This document shows positions 6,595 to 6,828 of a stretch of 6,828 bases of DNA, piece by piece. The stretch spans positions 1-6,828 of the forward strand of contig JACPFE010000567.1 of NCBI GenBank assembly GCA_016183145.1, written 5' to 3'. A model generated the notes under the pieces. It made no database searches. It had not been told where the DNA came from and worked only from the letters and a program-made list of their open reading frames with translations. The first letter of the stretch is position 1; each line of letters opens with the position of its first letter. This stretch comes from Deltaproteobacteria bacterium (lineage in GTDB: Bacteria > Desulfobacterota > Binatia > UBA9968). Both the position numbers and the translations under genes were made by a program.

Positions 6595-6646
6595 CTGGAT
6601 GCCCGCCGGAGTCTATCCTGAGCGCAGTCGAAGGGCGGGCATGACG
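6595..6646 (-). repeat. 28-nt repeat, copy B1, reversed and interrupted
   Basis: This copy begins CTGGATGCCCGCC and ends GGCGGGCATGACG, the reverse orientation of copy A1. The 9-bp arms are 6599-6607 and 6634-6642. Instead of a 4-nt loop they enclose 26 nt that belong to a different repeat type. It forms an inverted pair with A1 across a 17-nt spacer. Confidence 0.75.
6608..6633 (+). repeat. Second repeat type nested in copy B1
   Basis: The loop of copy B1 contains CTGAGCGCAGTCGAAGG (6619-6635, its last two G shared with the arm). The element resembles the CTGAGCGNAGTCGAAGG sequences common in many bacterial genomes, which I recognise from experience and not from a search. It appears to replace the usual tetraloop, as if one repeat had landed in another. 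Confidence 0.6.
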
Positions 6647-6678
6647 AACTGGGGTCCGGAAAAGGGGGCAACTTTTTC

Positions 6679-6694
6679 CTTCGTGCTCTTCGTG
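6679..6694 (+). repeat. Short CTTCGTG tandem repeat
   Basis: CTTCGTG occurs at 6679-6685 and again at 6688-6694, a 9-nt period. On the minus strand this reads CACGAAGAGCACGAAG, a motif known to recur in many environmental genomes outside genes. Only two copies are present and no function is implied. Confidence 0.45.
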
Positions 6695-6748
6695 CCTCCT
6701 TTGAAAATACCCGTTTGGGGATGAGAACCAAGAGGCCCGCCTGGGTTC

Positions 6749-6776
6749 CGTCATACCCGCGAAAGCGGGTATCCAG
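6749..6776 (+). repeat. 28-nt palindromic repeat, copy A2
   Basis: The unit reads CGTCATACCCGC, loop GAAA, GCGGGTATCCAG, in the same orientation as A1. Its 8-bp stem is 6753-6760 with 6765-6772. The third stem pair is A-T here and T-A in A1, so both arms changed together. Confidence 0.85.
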
Positions 6777-6796
6777 GCTAATTCGGCGCAACAAAC

Positions 6797-6824
6797 CTGG
6801 ATTCCCGCGTGCGCGGGAATGACG
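6797..6824 (-). repeat. 28-nt palindromic repeat, copy B2, reversed
   Basis: The unit reads CTGGATTCCCGC, loop GTGC, GCGGGAATGACG, in reverse orientation. The stem is 6801-6808 with 6813-6820. It pairs with A2 across a 20-nt spacer to make the second inverted doublet, and lies against the right edge of the window. Confidence 0.85.
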
Positions 6825-6828
6825 AGTC

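Larger units (their letters stand above)
6459..6828. other. Gene-free region packed with small repeats
   Basis: I find no credible gene in these 370 nt. Open frames exist on both strands, but their peptides (for example VIPAKAGIQ and YPERSRRAGMT) are translations of the repeats themselves. The stretch holds the twin hairpins, two inverted doublets of the 28-nt repeat, the nested second repeat and the CTTCGTG tandem. A degenerate palindrome, ATACCC-GTTT-GGGGAT at 6707-6722 with one mismatched pair, may be a decayed relative of the 28-nt repeat. No transposase lies in the window. Confidence 0.75.

Noticed and set aside
6486..6824. CRISPR array
   Set aside because: Repeats are few, alternate in orientation, vary in loop and spacing, and there are no cas genes. 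The pattern is that of dispersed palindromic repeats.

Overview
This window holds a compact shikimate (aromatic amino acid) biosynthesis cluster on the minus strand and a divergent two-gene unit on the plus strand. It is flanked on the right by a gene-free stretch full of small dispersed repeats, and on the left by the start of a cut-off secreted-protein gene. Base use is moderately GC-rich. The protein families, a type II secretion-like pseudopilin and the kinds of small repeats point to a free-living Gram-negative bacterium. An uncultured deltaproteobacterial or related environmental lineage is my best guess, but this is inference and not a firm assignment.

Minus strand, read right to left: aroC (chorismate synthase, 3507-2311), aroK (shikimate kinase, 2306-1782, apparent TTG start), aroB (3-dehydroquinate synthase, 1777-701) and aroQ (type II 3-dehydroquinate dehydratase, 662-225). 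The aroC/aroK and aroK/aroB junctions each have 4 nt between stop and start, and aroB/aroQ has 38 nt, so one transcript is likely. Together the enzymes cover DAHP to dehydroquinate (AroB), dehydroquinate to dehydroshikimate (AroQ), shikimate to shikimate 3-phosphate (AroK) and EPSP to chorismate (AroC). AroE, AroA and DAHP synthase are not in the window. Beyond aroQ are two overlapping hairpins, then the first 30 codons of a signal-peptide gene that runs off the left edge.

The 225-nt divergent gap (3508-3732) carries a perfect palindrome with overlapping half-sites, a candidate operator. The plus strand then encodes a GspG-like pseudopilin (3733-4224). After 14 nt comes a large membrane histidine kinase (4239-6458) with a periplasmic sensor region, HAMP, a GAF domain with an odd Pro/Gly/Arg-rich insertion, HisKA and HATPase_c. 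No response regulator and no other secretion or pilus gene is visible.

From 6459 to 6828 I see no gene. The stretch holds twin short hairpins, four copies of a 28-nt palindromic repeat in two inverted pairs (REPIN-like), a second repeat type sitting in the loop of one copy, and a short CTTCGTG tandem. The copies keep pairing while their bases differ. This repeat cluster is the most distinctive non-coding structure in the window.
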